DNA of 64,000 bases from Massilia mucilaginosa (GCF_011682145.1 NZ_WHJH01000009.1:1-64000), one strand, 5' to 3'. Positions 47,831-56,724 are shown, counted from the stretch's first letter. The notes: a model not told the origin generated them from the letters alone. Made by a program: numbers and translations.

Positions 47831-48532
47831 CTACTCGATGAGCGGCGCGATCGCCAGCGGCGAGCTGGCCGCGAGCAGCTGGCCGGCGCTGGCGTGGTCG
47901 TCGAAGCGATAATTGACGACGCGGTAAGCGCCATGCTCGTCGCCGGGAAAGGCCGCGCCCAGCGCCACCGGCAACAGCGCCGGCTGCCCGTTGCCGCGCA
48001 CGCGCAACTGAGGCGCCGGCCCCTCGGCCGGATACACGAAGCGCACGCCGACACAGGCGCTGCCGCGCGCGCTGGTGCCGATGTAGCGCTGGTAGTCGAG
48101 CGCCTGGGCGCAGGCGGCGCGCAGCTCGGCGCTGTCGTACACGCCATCGGTGTGCGGCACAATCGAGACGCGCGCGCGGAAACTGACCGGCCCGGCTCCG
48201 CCATCGATCAGCAGCGGCGCGTTCTCGTCGAAGGCGGCCTTGAGCACCGGAAACACCGCGCGCCCGATGGCATCGAGCGGCAGGCGCACGGTGCTCCCCT
48301 TGAGCTGCAAGCTCAGCTGTATCGTGTCGGGCAGCGCGCCCTTGCGCGCCGGCACCAACTGGATCTGGTTCTGCAAATAGTTTTTCGGACGGCCATATTT
48401 TTCGAAGACGATCATGGCCCGGTAGGCATCGCGGTAACTGAGCCATTCCGTGCCGGCGGCGCGCGTGCTGGCGCTACCGGCCGCGGACAGCAGCGCGAGC
48501 AGCAAGGCGAGGTGGCGTGGCGCGTTCATCAT
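47831..48532 (-). CDS. Periplasmic protein paired with MipA (copy B)
   Basis: 233 residues, same length and layout as the copy at 45707: signal peptide (LALLLALLSAAGSAS) then EWLSYRDAYRAMIVFEKYGR, RPKNYLQNQIQL, FRARVSIVPHTDGVYDSAEL and a similar end (SPLAIAPLIE against APLVIAPLLE). Two Cys (RAACAQALDY, SACVGVRFVY). Two ATGs abut at 48532 and 48529, and the first overlaps the MipA stop. Same uncertainty about function. Confidence 0.82.
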   Translation of the reverse strand: MMNAPRHLALLLALLSAAGSASTRAAGTEWLSYRDAYRAMIVFEKYGRPKNYLQNQIQLVPARKGALPDTIQLSLQLKGSTVRLPLDAIGRAVFPVLKAAFDENAPLLIDGGAGPVSFRARVSIVPHTDGVYDSAELRAACAQALDYQRYIGTSARGSACVGVRFVYPAEGPAPQLRVRGNGQPALLPVALGAAFPGDEHGAYRVVNYRFDDHASAGQLLAASSPLAIAPLIE

Positions 48533-49422
48533 CAGAACCGGTAAGCGAGCGCGGTGGACACGAGAAAACCGGTGGGACGCTCCACCAGCGGGCTTTTGCG
48601 CGCGTCGCCAAGCACGCGGGTTGCTTGCACGTTATTGATCAGCAGCCAGGACGGCGTCAGTGACCAGTGCCAGCGCACCCCGGCGCTGGCGCCGTTCAGG
48701 CCGGCACCGGGCGCATACGCGCGGTTGCCGCTACGCACCGACTCGTCTTGCGTGACGCCGAAAAAACTGCTGTTGTAGCTGCGGTTGACCACGCTCACGC
48801 CGGCCGCCAGCGCCACCCGGTGATGCGGCGACGACTGCTCCATCACGCGCTGGATGCCCAGGTTCCAGATGACGCCGTCGGAGCCCTTGCCGGCCCCGGC
48901 AAGCACGTTGTTGGTCAGTCGCACATTCGGACTGAGATAGACATTGACGAAAGCGCCCATCTGCAGGCGCGTGTCGATCACATCCATGCCGGACAGGCGG
49001 TTGGGACCGGCGCTACGCGTGTTCTTGCCGGGCTGGTTCAGCGGCTCGCCGCCCTCCGGCGACAGCGACGAGGTGTTCACGATCATCGAATTGAGCGATG
49101 CGCCGCCCAGCGACGCGCCATTGCCCGATTCGCTGCGCCGGGCCTGGACCGCCAGCAGCGGCCCGAATTCGAGCGAGGGCTGGTCCGACAGATGAATTCC
49201 GGCATTCATGCCAGAAACAAAGACACCATTGCTCCACTCGCCCTGCAGCACCGGCACCGCCATGCGGCGCGGGCGGCGCGCGCCGTCGTAGGCCGGGGCC
49301 GAGACGAAGCCGAGCCCGACGTACATGTCGCGGCTGCCGTCCGGCATCGGATTGACTGCCGGGGTGCGGGCATGGACGGGCGCGCAAGCGGCGCCGAGCA
49401 GGATGGTCAACAGGATTTTCAT
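48532..49422 (-). CDS. MipA/OmpV-family outer-membrane protein (copy B)
   Basis: 296 residues, signal peptide (ILLTILLGAACAPVHA), then NPMPDGSRDMYVGLGFVSAP, which is shared almost exactly with copy A, and the same terminal strand VSTALAYRF. Strands and loops follow the MipA/OmpV barrel. Heads a two-gene unit with the periplasmic protein at 47831. Divergence from copy A is large in the loops, so the duplication is not recent. Confidence 0.88.
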   Translation of the reverse strand: MKILLTILLGAACAPVHARTPAVNPMPDGSRDMYVGLGFVSAPAYDGARRPRRMAVPVLQGEWSNGVFVSGMNAGIHLSDQPSLEFGPLLAVQARRSESGNGASLGGASLNSMIVNTSSLSPEGGEPLNQPGKNTRSAGPNRLSGMDVIDTRLQMGAFVNVYLSPNVRLTNNVLAGAGKGSDGVIWNLGIQRVMEQSSPHHRVALAAGVSVVNRSYNSSFFGVTQDESVRSGNRAYAPGAGLNGASAGVRWHWSLTPSWLLINNVQATRVLGDARKSPLVERPTGFLVSTALAYRF

Positions 49423-49478
49423 ACATGGCCCGATGCCGGCGGCACGCTTGCGCGCGCCGCCAGGGTGCGGAAACCGCC

Positions 49479-50801
49479 TTACTTTTCCAGGTACTTGGAT
49501 TGGGACGAAAACTCGACCGTGTCATCGGTACGCGCCAGCTTGACCAGGTGCGCGGGATGGGTAAACGCCTGCGAACACGCGGCCGCGAATGTCGGCCCCG
49601 GCGACCAGTTCACGCTGGCCACATGCAGCTTGCCGCCCGCGCGGTAGACGCTCTCGATCCTGGCGTAGTGGCAGCCGTTGTAGCCACCCCTGCCGAAGAC
49701 GGCGACCACCATGTCCTTGTTGAAATCGATCGCCGGCGGTGCTTCAGGTCCATTCGCTGTCTTCCATACACTGGCCAGGGTGGCGGCATCCTTGATCACG
49801 ACGTTGCGCAGAGCCACGGAGTTGGAATAGTCCGTCACGTAGACCTCGGTAAACGGCACTTCCTGGGTCGTGATCTTGATGAAGTCGACCGGGTTATCGA
49901 CGCGCGGCACCACAATCATCTGCATCGGGTTGGCGACGACGGCGATGCACGGCATGGCCGGATCAGGGTCCTTGCGCTCGTAAGCGATCACCAGGCGGTC
50001 GTTGACGGCGGTGGCGCTGCGCACGCCGAAGCTGGCGCAGGCCGAGTCATTGCCGCCGAACAAAGCGATCACCATCTCGGTCGTGAAGTCGACCTTGGGA
50101 GCGGCTGGGGCCGGAATACGGATCGCGCTGTGCTCGGCCCACAGGGCATCGAACGCGGCCTGGTCGCGCACGACCACGTTGCGCGCAGTGGCGATGCCGG
50201 AGAAGCGGTCGCTGGCGATGGTCTTGAAATCCACGGCATTTCCATTCGCTGGGAGGAATTGAATTTCTTCAGCCACATGGTCGGGGCCGAGGCCACCGGC
50301 AAGTTGCCTGTTATCGGCCTTGCCGACCATCTGTTGGAACAAGGGCAGCATGGCCGGGTCCGCGCATTCCGTCTTGGGGCCGGCAATGGTCGACGTCATG
50401 CTGCAAAGTTTCGTGTTGGAAGCCAGGCTGGACAGTTCCATGCGGCAAGTATTGTCCGGGCAATCGCCCCACTGGTACGACAACACATTCTTCTTGTCGA
50501 TCAGGAAGAGCTGATTGGACACGTTGGCGCACGTGGCGGTCTGGGCGCGCTTGATGAACTGCGCTATCCCGGGCACCGGTTCCGGCGTCGGCGTCGGCGT
50601 TGGCGTTGGCGTCGGCGTTGGCGTTGGCGTCGGCGTTGGCGTTGGCGTTGGCGTCGGCGTCGGCGTCGGCGTCGGGGTCACGACGATATCCGGCTGGGTT
50701 TGCGGTGGGGTGGGCGTGCTGTCGCCACCGCCGCCGCAGCCACCGAGCGCCATGGCGCCGGCCAGCGGGAGACAGGATAAAACGCGAATCAAAACAGACA
50801 T
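49479..50801 (-). CDS. Lipoprotein: Pro-Thr linker and two PrcB-like domains (copy 3)
   Basis: 440 residues from the ATG at 50801 (AAGGA six bases upstream). Lipobox AMALGGC, Pro-Thr linker from about residue 40 to 70, then the Cys-rich segment ([20 protein letters not shown]) and two domains: [17 protein letters not shown] ... [12 protein letters not shown] and [17 protein letters not shown] ... [12 protein letters not shown]. Same architecture as the lipoproteins at 42766 and 44201. It is read towards rstA and ends 57 bases after the MipA start. Function unknown. Confidence 0.85.
   Translation of the reverse strand: MSVLIRVLSCLPLAGAMALGGCGGGGDSTPTPPQTQPDIVVTPTPTPTPTPTPTPTPTPTPTPTPTPTPTPTPEPVPGIAQFIKRAQTATCANVSNQLFLIDKKNVLSYQWGDCPDNTCRMELSSLASNTKLCSMTSTIAGPKTECADPAMLPLFQQMVGKADNRQLAGGLGPDHVAEEIQFLPANGNAVDFKTIASDRFSGIATARNVVVRDQAAFDALWAEHSAIRIPAPAAPKVDFTTEMVIALFGGNDSACASFGVRSATAVNDRLVIAYERKDPDPAMPCIAVVANPMQMIVVPRVDNPVDFIKITTQEVPFTEVYVTDYSNSVALRNVVIKDAATLASVWKTANGPEAPPAIDFNKDMVVAVFGRGGYNGCHYARIESVYRAGGKLHVASVNWSPGPTFAAACSQAFTHPAHLVKLARTDDTVEFSSQSKYLEK
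50583..50678. repeat. Hexanucleotide repeat coding a Pro-Thr linker
   Basis: About 16 copies of GGCGTC / GGCGTT, read as Thr-Pro codons on the minus strand. The hexamer differs from that of copy 1 (GGGGTC), so the tracts expanded independently. Confidence 0.9.
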
Positions 50802-50956
50802 GGCGAATCCTTTCGAAGAAGTTTGCGAGACCCGCCAGGTCGAACACGACGGGCAGACCGAATACGAGTAAGCACATAATAGCGACAAGCGCGCCACAAT
50901 TCCGCCAACATCTGTCCCCCATTTGTCACTTTTTTGTAATACCGCGATCCGCGCCG

Positions 50957-50980
50957 CTCTTATACAATGCTGCGCAAGGA
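50957..50980 (+). promoter_or_regulatory. Probable promoter of rstB leader, twin of rstA promoter
   Basis: GCTCTTATACAATG then, 14 bases on, AAGGAGAA. This repeats the sequence and spacing ahead of rstA at 42006. It suggests that rstA and rstB are expressed in step although separated. Confidence 0.5.
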
Positions 50981-50992
50981 GAAGCGATAGCT

Positions 50993-51037
50993 ATGGCAAC
51001 AGTTCTTGAACACCGTTGTGGCGGGAGACGCCCATGA
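50993..51037 (+). CDS. 14-codon leader reading frame before rstB
   Basis: MATVLEHRCGGRRP, with AAGGAGAA 12-19 bases upstream of the ATG. Its TGA overlaps the next ATG (ATGA at 51034-51037). Too short to judge as a peptide gene; its likely importance is to bring ribosomes to the next start. Confidence 0.4.
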   Translation: MATVLEHRCGGRRP

Positions 51038-51117
51038 ACCGCTGCTTCTTCGTACCGGCACTGCCGTCGATCACAATGGCGAACGTTGCCCTCCATCATT
51101 GCGGGAAACGCGCATGA
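51034..51117 (+). CDS. 27-codon leader reading frame 1 (rstB-start copy)
   Basis: MNRCFFVPALPSITMANVAL then HHCGKRA and TGA. It begins like RstB itself (MNRIFF) because it is a copy of that gene start. GCGGGAGA lies upstream. Its TGA overlaps the next ATG. Hydrophobic, so if made it might enter the membrane. Confidence 0.5.
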   Translation: MNRCFFVPALPSITMANVALHHCGKRA

Positions 51118-51197
51118 ACCGCTGCTTCTTCGTGCCGGCAATGCCGTCGATCACGCTGGCGAGCGTTGCCCTTCATCGTGGCGGGACGCGCGCGTGA
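51114..51197 (+). CDS. 27-codon leader reading frame 2 (rstB-start copy)
   Basis: MNRCFFVPAMPSITLASVAL then HRGGTRA and TGA. 22 of 27 residues match leader frame 1. Its TGA overlaps the GTG of rstB (GTGA at 51194-51197), so translation of rstB should depend on ribosomes ending here. Confidence 0.5.
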   Translation: MNRCFFVPAMPSITLASVALHRGGTRA

Positions 51198-52492
51198 ACC
51201 GCATCTTTTTCCGCTTCTTCGTGCTGGTGATGCTGTCGATCACGGTCGCGACCTTCTTCATCTATGTCGCCATCAGCCGCCTGTTTGGCGACCCGCTGGA
51301 CGATATCGCGCGGCGCCAGGCGGCGGCCCAGATTTTCCTGCTAGAACAATATATCGACAAAGCCCCGGCCGACGAGTGGCTGGTGCGCCTGAACAAGGTG
51401 CGCGAAGTGTCCGACGTCAAGCTCGACCTGGTGCCGCTGGCCAGCGCCCGTGCCGCGCTGCCGGCCAAGCAGCACGCCGCGCTCGACCGTGGCGAACTGG
51501 TGCTCGACACCGCCCACAAAGCCTTCTACCGCCGGGTCGACCTGCATGGCGAAAGCTATATCGGCAGCGCCGAAGAAGTCATCCACGCGCAGGAATTGCC
51601 GATCGACATCGGCCTGGCGCTGGAGATGGAAGCGGTGCGCTACGTGATCGTGGCGCTGTTCCTGCTGGTGCCGGCCGCGCTGTGGTCGCGCTCGCACTGG
51701 CTGGGGCTGCAGGCGCTCTCGCGCGTGGCCGACGAGGTCGGCGCCGGCCAGCTGGCGGCGCGCGCCGTCTTCAAGCCGCGCGCCAGCATCTATCCGCTGG
51801 CCGAGCGCTTCAACCACATGGCCGGGCGCATCGAAGACTTGCTCGACGCCCAGAAAAACCTGCTCCATTCCGTCTCGCACGAACTGCGCACGCCGATTGC
51901 GCGGCTGGAATTCGCGCTCGAACTGCTGCGCTCGGCAGCGGGCGATCCGGCGCTGGAAACGCGCATCGCGGCGATGGAAGGCGACGTGGCCGAGCTGAAC
52001 GGCCTGGTCAATGAACTGCTCAGCATGATCCGGCTCGACAGCCGCCAGGCGCTGCAACAGGCCGACTTTGAACTGGCGCCCGCGCTGCTGGGCTGCGTGG
52101 ACGCGCTCGACCCGCTCGCGGCCCAGCCGCAGGTGCGGCTCGACGGCGCGCTGGGCAGCATGAGCGGCGACCGGCGCCTGCTGGTGCGGGCGGTCGGCAA
52201 CCTGCTCAGGAATGCGCAAAAGTACGGCAACGGCCGCATCGCGCTGTCGGCGCGCCGCACGGACGGGGTGGAAATCGTGGTGGAAGACGACGGGCCCGGC
52301 ATTCCCGAGGGGGAACGCGGCAAGGTGTTCGAGCCGTTCTACCGGATCGACCGCAGCCGCGACCGCAGCACGGGCGGCTTCGGACTGGGCTTGTCGATTG
52401 CGCAGAAGGCCGTGGCGCTGCATGGCGGCACCATTGCGGTGGAGCAGTCGGAGATGGGTGGCGCGCGCTTTGTGATCGCCTTGCCGGTCTAA
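51194..52492 (+). CDS. rstB: Sensor histidine kinase, RstB-like
   Basis: 432 residues from the GTG at 51194 (MNRIFFRFFVLVMLSI), equal in length to E. coli RstB. Membrane helix 1 at residues 4-24, periplasmic part to about 150, helix 2 (VIVALFLLVPAALWS), HAMP, H-box LLHSVSHELRTPIARLEF (His near 236), N-box LLRNAQKYGNG, and GPGIPEGERGKVFEPFYR with GGFGLGLSIAQKAV. It should phosphorylate the RstA-like regulator. Initiation at GTG, with coupling to upstream mini-frames, predicts low and controlled synthesis. Confidence 0.88.
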   Translation: MNRIFFRFFVLVMLSITVATFFIYVAISRLFGDPLDDIARRQAAAQIFLLEQYIDKAPADEWLVRLNKVREVSDVKLDLVPLASARAALPAKQHAALDRGELVLDTAHKAFYRRVDLHGESYIGSAEEVIHAQELPIDIGLALEMEAVRYVIVALFLLVPAALWSRSHWLGLQALSRVADEVGAGQLAARAVFKPRASIYPLAERFNHMAGRIEDLLDAQKNLLHSVSHELRTPIARLEFALELLRSAAGDPALETRIAAMEGDVAELNGLVNELLSMIRLDSRQALQQADFELAPALLGCVDALDPLAAQPQVRLDGALGSMSGDRRLLVRAVGNLLRNAQKYGNGRIALSARRTDGVEIVVEDDGPGIPEGERGKVFEPFYRIDRSRDRSTGGFGLGLSIAQKAVALHGGTIAVEQSEMGGARFVIALPV

Positions 52493-52513
52493 GAGCCTAT
52501 CTCGGTAGGCTCT
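52492..52513. repeat. Short hairpin related to the MITE-like ends
   Basis: AGAGCCTA, six bases, TAGGCTCT directly at the rstB stop. The first seven bases equal the end of the 157-bp element at 47509, so this may be a solo remnant. It could also act as a terminator although no T-run follows. Confidence 0.5.
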
Positions 52514-52569
52514 ACGCTCCAAACGTCGACGCCGCCGGCACCGTCAATGACGGACCCGGCGGCGCGGGA

Positions 52570-52884
52570 TTACTTCTGCTCCGGCCTCAGATGGGTGATC
52601 CCATACCAGAGATGCTGCCACCAATGCTCGCGCGAGCTGACCACCTGCAGGCAGCGCATGTCGATCTCGCCCTTGAACACCGGATCGGCGCACTGCTTGG
52701 TCATCAGGGCGTGGCGCTGGTTTTCGGCATTGACGATGGCGATGGCGAACCACACCACCACGCTGCACAGCACCACGACCAGGCTCCATGCCAGCTGGTT
52801 GATCCAGCTGCGCTCGAACAAATCCTCCTCTACCGGGCGCGAGCCGTCGTAGATTTTGATGAGTTTTTCTTCAGGATCGCTCAT
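52570..52884 (-). CDS. Small inner-membrane protein before... after dsbA gene pair
   Basis: 104 residues with one clear membrane helix (LAWSLVVVLCSVVVWFAIAI, about residues 31-50) and two Cys in the outer half (KQCADPVF, MRCLQVV). It is read first: its ATG at 52884 overlaps the dsbA TGA (ATGA), so it is translated after dsbA on the same message. The two Cys could be a DsbA substrate pair. No family recognised. Confidence 0.72.
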   Translation of the reverse strand: MSDPEEKLIKIYDGSRPVEEDLFERSWINQLAWSLVVVLCSVVVWFAIAIVNAENQRHALMTKQCADPVFKGEIDMRCLQVVSSREHWWQHLWYGITHLRPEQK

Positions 52885-53597
52885 TTGCCGGCAGGTTTGG
52901 CAACGGGTTTTGCGGGAGCGGGCGCAGCGGCGCCAGCCTTGTCTTTTTGCGCCTTGGCCACCAGCGCGTCAAGCGTTTGCTGGACCGCCGGGTATACCGT
53001 CGCATTGTTCAGGCCAGGATTGGCGCCGCCGATGGCCGATGGCGAAGTCAGGAAACGACCGTCGATCACCAGCGAAGGGGCGCCGTCGATCTTGTAGTTG
53101 CGCATGACCTGCTCGGCGCCTTTGAGTTTGGTCAGCACCCCGAACGAGTTCCAGTATTCCATGAACTTGGCCTTGTCGATGCCCTGCTTCGGCACCCACT
53201 CGAGAATGGCGTCATCCTTGTTCAGGCGCAGGCGCTCGACGTGGAAGGCACGGAACACTTTCGGATTCATTTCTTCGGACTTGCCCATCGCTTCGAGCGT
53301 CAGGTGCAGGTGCGCCTCGGGATCGCTCGGACCGGAGACCGGGAAGTGCACGCGGCGGAACACGATGTTGTCGCCCTGCTTTTTCACCCAGTCGGCCAGG
53401 TGCGGCTCGAGCGCGTTGCAGGCCGGGCAGTGATACATGAAAAATTCGATGACTTCCACTTTTTTACCGACGGTTTTGGTCGGCTGCGGGCTCGCCAGCG
53501 TGACATATTCGGCGCCATCTTTAGGATCGGCGGGCGACGCGAACGCCGTGGTGGCGACCAGGCTGGCGACAGCGAGAGCAATACGCAGGAAACGCAT
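52881..53597 (-). CDS. dsbA: Thiol:disulphide interchange protein DsbA
   Basis: 238 residues. Signal peptide (ALAVASLVATTAFA), thioredoxin fold with active site YHCPAC (about residues 55-60), inserted helical domain and the cis-Pro loop GAPSLVIDGRFL. It forms disulphides in periplasmic proteins, which fits the many Cys-bearing exported proteins here. The C terminus is an Ala/Pro/Lys-rich tail longer than in E. coli DsbA. Its stop overlaps the next small gene by ATGA. Confidence 0.93.
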   Translation of the reverse strand: MRFLRIALAVASLVATTAFASPADPKDGAEYVTLASPQPTKTVGKKVEVIEFFMYHCPACNALEPHLADWVKKQGDNIVFRRVHFPVSGPSDPEAHLHLTLEAMGKSEEMNPKVFRAFHVERLRLNKDDAILEWVPKQGIDKAKFMEYWNSFGVLTKLKGAEQVMRNYKIDGAPSLVIDGRFLTSPSAIGGANPGLNNATVYPAVQQTLDALVAKAQKDKAGAAAPAPAKPVAKPAGK

Positions 53598-53751
53598 AAA
53601 TATCCTTCATGTTTAAGTTGAGACGACGTTCGCGAGATTACCACTTTTTGCGGCAGGTCCCGGGCCAAGGTCCAGCATTTTACATTGCGTTGCAAATGCC
53701 GTCCGGGTTAGCCATGCCGCCGACACAGCTCATACCCCCGTAAACGCGCGC

Positions 53752-54642
53752 CTACCTGCGGCGTTGACGCGCCAGCTCGAGTTTTTCGCACAGGATGGCG
53801 GCGCCCTGCGCCAGGCGTGGCCCGGGCCGGGTCAGCAATTCGCCATCGAGCGTGAACAAATTGCCATTGCGCACCGCCAACAGGGTCTTGTACGACGCCC
53901 ACATCGCCAGCCCGGCGTCCGACGGGTCGTACGGCACGCTCCCGACGATCGCTTCCGGATTGGCCTGCAACACCGCCTCGATGCCGACCGAGGGCGCCTT
54001 GACCGCCAGCGCGGCGAAAATATTCTCGCCGCCGCACAGGCGGATCGCGTCGCTCGCCACCTGCTGGCCGTTGAGCGTGTACAGCGGCTTGTCCCAGACC
54101 TGATAGAACACCTTGACCGGGGAGCGCTTGCCGTAGCGCGCGCCCAGCGCCGCGATATCGGCCCGGAACGCGGCCGCCGCCGCCCGCGCTTGCGCCTCGG
54201 TGCCGAGCAGCTGGCCGAAACGCAGCAGGCTGTCGGCCACCTGGTCCATGCGCGCCGGTTCGCTGTAGAACATCGGGATGCCGAGCTGGCGCAACTGCTC
54301 CAGCTGGCGCGCCGTGTTCCCGCTCTGCCAGACCACCAGCAGGTCGGGTTTCAGCGCCAGCAGGCGTTCGATATCGATCTGGCTGTTGTCGCCGACCAGA
54401 GGAATCGTCTTGGCGGCAGGCGGATAATCGCTGTAGCTCATCGCCCCGACGATGCGCGCACCGCCCCCGGCCGCGAACAGCAGCTCGGTGACGTGCGGCG
54501 CCATCGAGACGATGCGCCTGGCCGGCGCCGCGAGCGCCACGCGGCGCCCGGCGTCGTCGACCACCATCACCGGGGCGGCGCCGGCAAGGCCGGCCCACAG
54601 GGCCAGCGCGGCCAGCGAGGCCAGTAACAGGCGCTGGCGCAT
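53752..54642 (-). CDS. btuF: Cobalamin-binding ABC substrate protein
   Basis: 296 residues from the ATG at 54642, which overlaps the btuB stop by one base (TGATG). Signal peptide (LLLASLAALALWAGLAG), then RRIVSMAPHVTELLFAAGGG, VVWQSGNTARQLEQLRQLGI and CGGENIFAAL, typical of BtuF-type class III binding proteins. It carries vitamin B12 from BtuB to an inner-membrane transporter. btuC and btuD do not follow. The riboswitch at 56725-56860 controls both genes. Confidence 0.92.
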   Translation of the reverse strand: MRQRLLLASLAALALWAGLAGAAPVMVVDDAGRRVALAAPARRIVSMAPHVTELLFAAGGGARIVGAMSYSDYPPAAKTIPLVGDNSQIDIERLLALKPDLLVVWQSGNTARQLEQLRQLGIPMFYSEPARMDQVADSLLRFGQLLGTEAQARAAAAAFRADIAALGARYGKRSPVKVFYQVWDKPLYTLNGQQVASDAIRLCGGENIFAALAVKAPSVGIEAVLQANPEAIVGSVPYDPSDAGLAMWASYKTLLAVRNGNLFTLDGELLTRPGPRLAQGAAILCEKLELARQRRR

Positions 54643-56642
54643 CAGAAGTCGTAGCGCGCCGAGACCTTCACCTGGCGTCCGTCGGCCGGATAGATACCGC
54701 TGTTGCAGCCGAAAGCGTTGCTGGTGTAGCGCTTGTCGGCCAGGTTCAGGCCGGCCACCGCGAATTCCCAGGCACCCATCTGGCGCGCATAACGCGCATC
54801 GAAGGTGGTGGCCGACGAGATGCGCACGCCGCAGGTGTTGGCGAAATCGGCGCCGAAGCGCTGCTTGCCGGCCCACTGGGCGCCAATGTCGGCGCTGTGG
54901 CCATTGCCCGGCACCCAGGCCAGGCGCGCCGAGACCACGTTCTTCGGCACCAGCACCATCTCGCTGCCGGCGTTGCGCCCTTCGGTAAAGCGCGCCCGCA
55001 CGTACTGCCAGTTGCCGCTCACACGCCAGTCGCGCGCGATGCTGGCATGCAGGTCGACTTCCACGCCCTTGCGCTGGGTCGGATCGAGGTTGGTGTTGGC
55101 GCCGTAACCGCCGTTCGCGCCCGGATCGTAGAAGATCTCGTTGCGCAGCTGGTGGCGGAACATGCGCGCGGTCGCGCCCAGGCTCGGGGTGCCGTAGACC
55201 AGGCCCAGCTCCAGGTCGCGCGAGGTTTGCGGCGCCAGCAGGCCGGGCGAGGAACGGTAGCCGTTTTCGTCGACGTTGGCCACGCGGTAGCTGCGTCCGG
55301 CCTTGGCGTACAGGTTCACGCCCGGCATGACATCGACACTGCCCTGCACTTCCCATGCGTTGAGGGTCTGCTTGCTGTCGTAGGGCGCGGCGAAGGCGAG
55401 CGTATCGGTCGCGTCTTTCTCGAAGCGCTCGCGGCGCGCACCGACCGCCACGCGCGCCTTGTTGGCGCCGCCGAAGGTGAGTTCGTCGCGCAGGTACAGC
55501 GCTTTCGATTTTTGCGCCGCATCGGCGTTCGAGTAATCCGAATCGGTCACGCGCGTCCATTTGACCAGGTCGACGCCGGCCACCAGTTCGTTGAGCATGC
55601 CGCCCATCGGCGCCAGATAGCGCACACGCGGAGAAAACTGCGTCTGCACGCTCTCGTAGCTGGACTTCGATACCACGCGCCCCATGTCGGGCGTGTAGTA
55701 GACATAGGTCGACCGGGCGCTGCGCTCGCGGCGCGACAGCTCGGCGGCCAGGTCGACCGCACCGATGCGCTGCTCGGCAAACGCGGTCACGCGCTCCGAG
55801 TCGAGCGCGCCGACATCTTCCGAGGTGCTTTCATCGCGCGGAGTGTGGCGGAACTGCCAGGCGCTCAGGGCGCCCGGCAGCTCGGACTCCTGGCGCGCAC
55901 GGTCGTAACGCACGCCGATGCGGCCGCCCTGGTAAGCCCACTGGGCGCCGCCGCTGAAGGTATCGAGTTCGAAAGCGTTGTGGTCGCGGTAGTTGTCGGT
56001 GCGCGCGCTGCCGACCGAAGCGTCGAGTGCGAAGCCGTTCCACGACTGCGCCAGCGCGGCGCGCAGGTCGCGCAGGCCGAACTGGCCGGCTTCGGCGCGC
56101 AGCATGCCGCGCCGGCCGTTCGCTTGCGGACGTTTGGTGACGATGTGGATCACGCCGCCGGTGGCGCCTTCGCCATACAGCACGCTGGCGCCGCCGCGAA
56201 TGATCTCGATGCGTTCGACCGTCTCGATTGGAATCGACGACAGCGCCGCATTGCTCAATTCACTCTCGGAAATGCGCACGCCGTCGAGCGTGACAACCAT
56301 GTTCTGGCTGCTGTTGGTGCCGAAGCCGCGCATGTCGAGGCTGAAATCGGGCGAGCCGTCCAGGCTCTGGCGGCCGTACACGCCGCCGACCTTGCGGATC
56401 GCCTGGTTGACGTCGGCCGCGCCGGCGCGGCGGATCTCGTCGGCGCTGATGACGGTGGCGCCGATCGGAGCGAGCGCCGGGTCGCTGGCGAAACGCGCGC
56501 CGGTGATGGTCACTTCAGGAAGGGCCTGGGCCGCCAGCTCGGCGCTTGACGCGAAACCTGAGGCGAAACACAGGGACAGGGCGGAAACCAGCGCGAGCGG
56601 CCTGGCGGAGAGCGCGCGGCGCGGCGATACTGCAAAAATCAT
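54642..56642 (-). CDS. btuB: TonB-dependent cobalamin receptor
   Basis: 666 residues. Signal peptide, then a plug domain with a TonB-box-like LPEVTITGAR region and RRAGAADVNQAIRKVGGVYG, IEIIRGGASVLYGEGATGGV, and a 22-strand barrel ending VKVSARYDF (terminal Phe). TonB-dependent uptake of B12 across the outer membrane fits the riboswitch upstream and btuF downstream. ExbB/ExbD in this window could energise it, though no tonB gene is seen. Confidence 0.92.
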   Translation of the reverse strand: MIFAVSPRRALSARPLALVSALSLCFASGFASSAELAAQALPEVTITGARFASDPALAPIGATVISADEIRRAGAADVNQAIRKVGGVYGRQSLDGSPDFSLDMRGFGTNSSQNMVVTLDGVRISESELSNAALSSIPIETVERIEIIRGGASVLYGEGATGGVIHIVTKRPQANGRRGMLRAEAGQFGLRDLRAALAQSWNGFALDASVGSARTDNYRDHNAFELDTFSGGAQWAYQGGRIGVRYDRARQESELPGALSAWQFRHTPRDESTSEDVGALDSERVTAFAEQRIGAVDLAAELSRRERSARSTYVYYTPDMGRVVSKSSYESVQTQFSPRVRYLAPMGGMLNELVAGVDLVKWTRVTDSDYSNADAAQKSKALYLRDELTFGGANKARVAVGARRERFEKDATDTLAFAAPYDSKQTLNAWEVQGSVDVMPGVNLYAKAGRSYRVANVDENGYRSSPGLLAPQTSRDLELGLVYGTPSLGATARMFRHQLRNEIFYDPGANGGYGANTNLDPTQRKGVEVDLHASIARDWRVSGNWQYVRARFTEGRNAGSEMVLVPKNVVSARLAWVPGNGHSADIGAQWAGKQRFGADFANTCGVRISSATTFDARYARQMGAWEFAVAGLNLADKRYTSNAFGCNSGIYPADGRQVKVSARYDF

Positions 56643-56724
56643 GATGTCGTCTTCAGAAAATGAGTCCTGGCCTGCGTCCCCGCAAGCCGGATTGCACGGA
56701 CCGGTGCGCGCTGCGCGGCATCGT

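Larger units (their letters stand above)
51017..51256. repeat. Three 80-bp tandem copies of the rstB start region
   Basis: The start triplets ATG (51034), ATG (51114) and GTG (51194) are exactly 80 bp apart, each preceded by GCGGGA and followed by GAACCGC and, after 6 or more bases, CGTCGATCAC or TGTCGATCAC. The third copy, which is the true rstB 5' end, has about 9-12 extra bases (ATCTTTTTC region). 80 is not a multiple of three, which is why each copy ends in a stop overlapping the next start. Confidence 0.9.

Noticed and set aside
51017-51256. CRISPR-like array
   Set aside because: The 80-bp units are contiguous copies of a gene start without unique spacers; the same applies to the 66-bp and roughly 130-bp arrays elsewhere.
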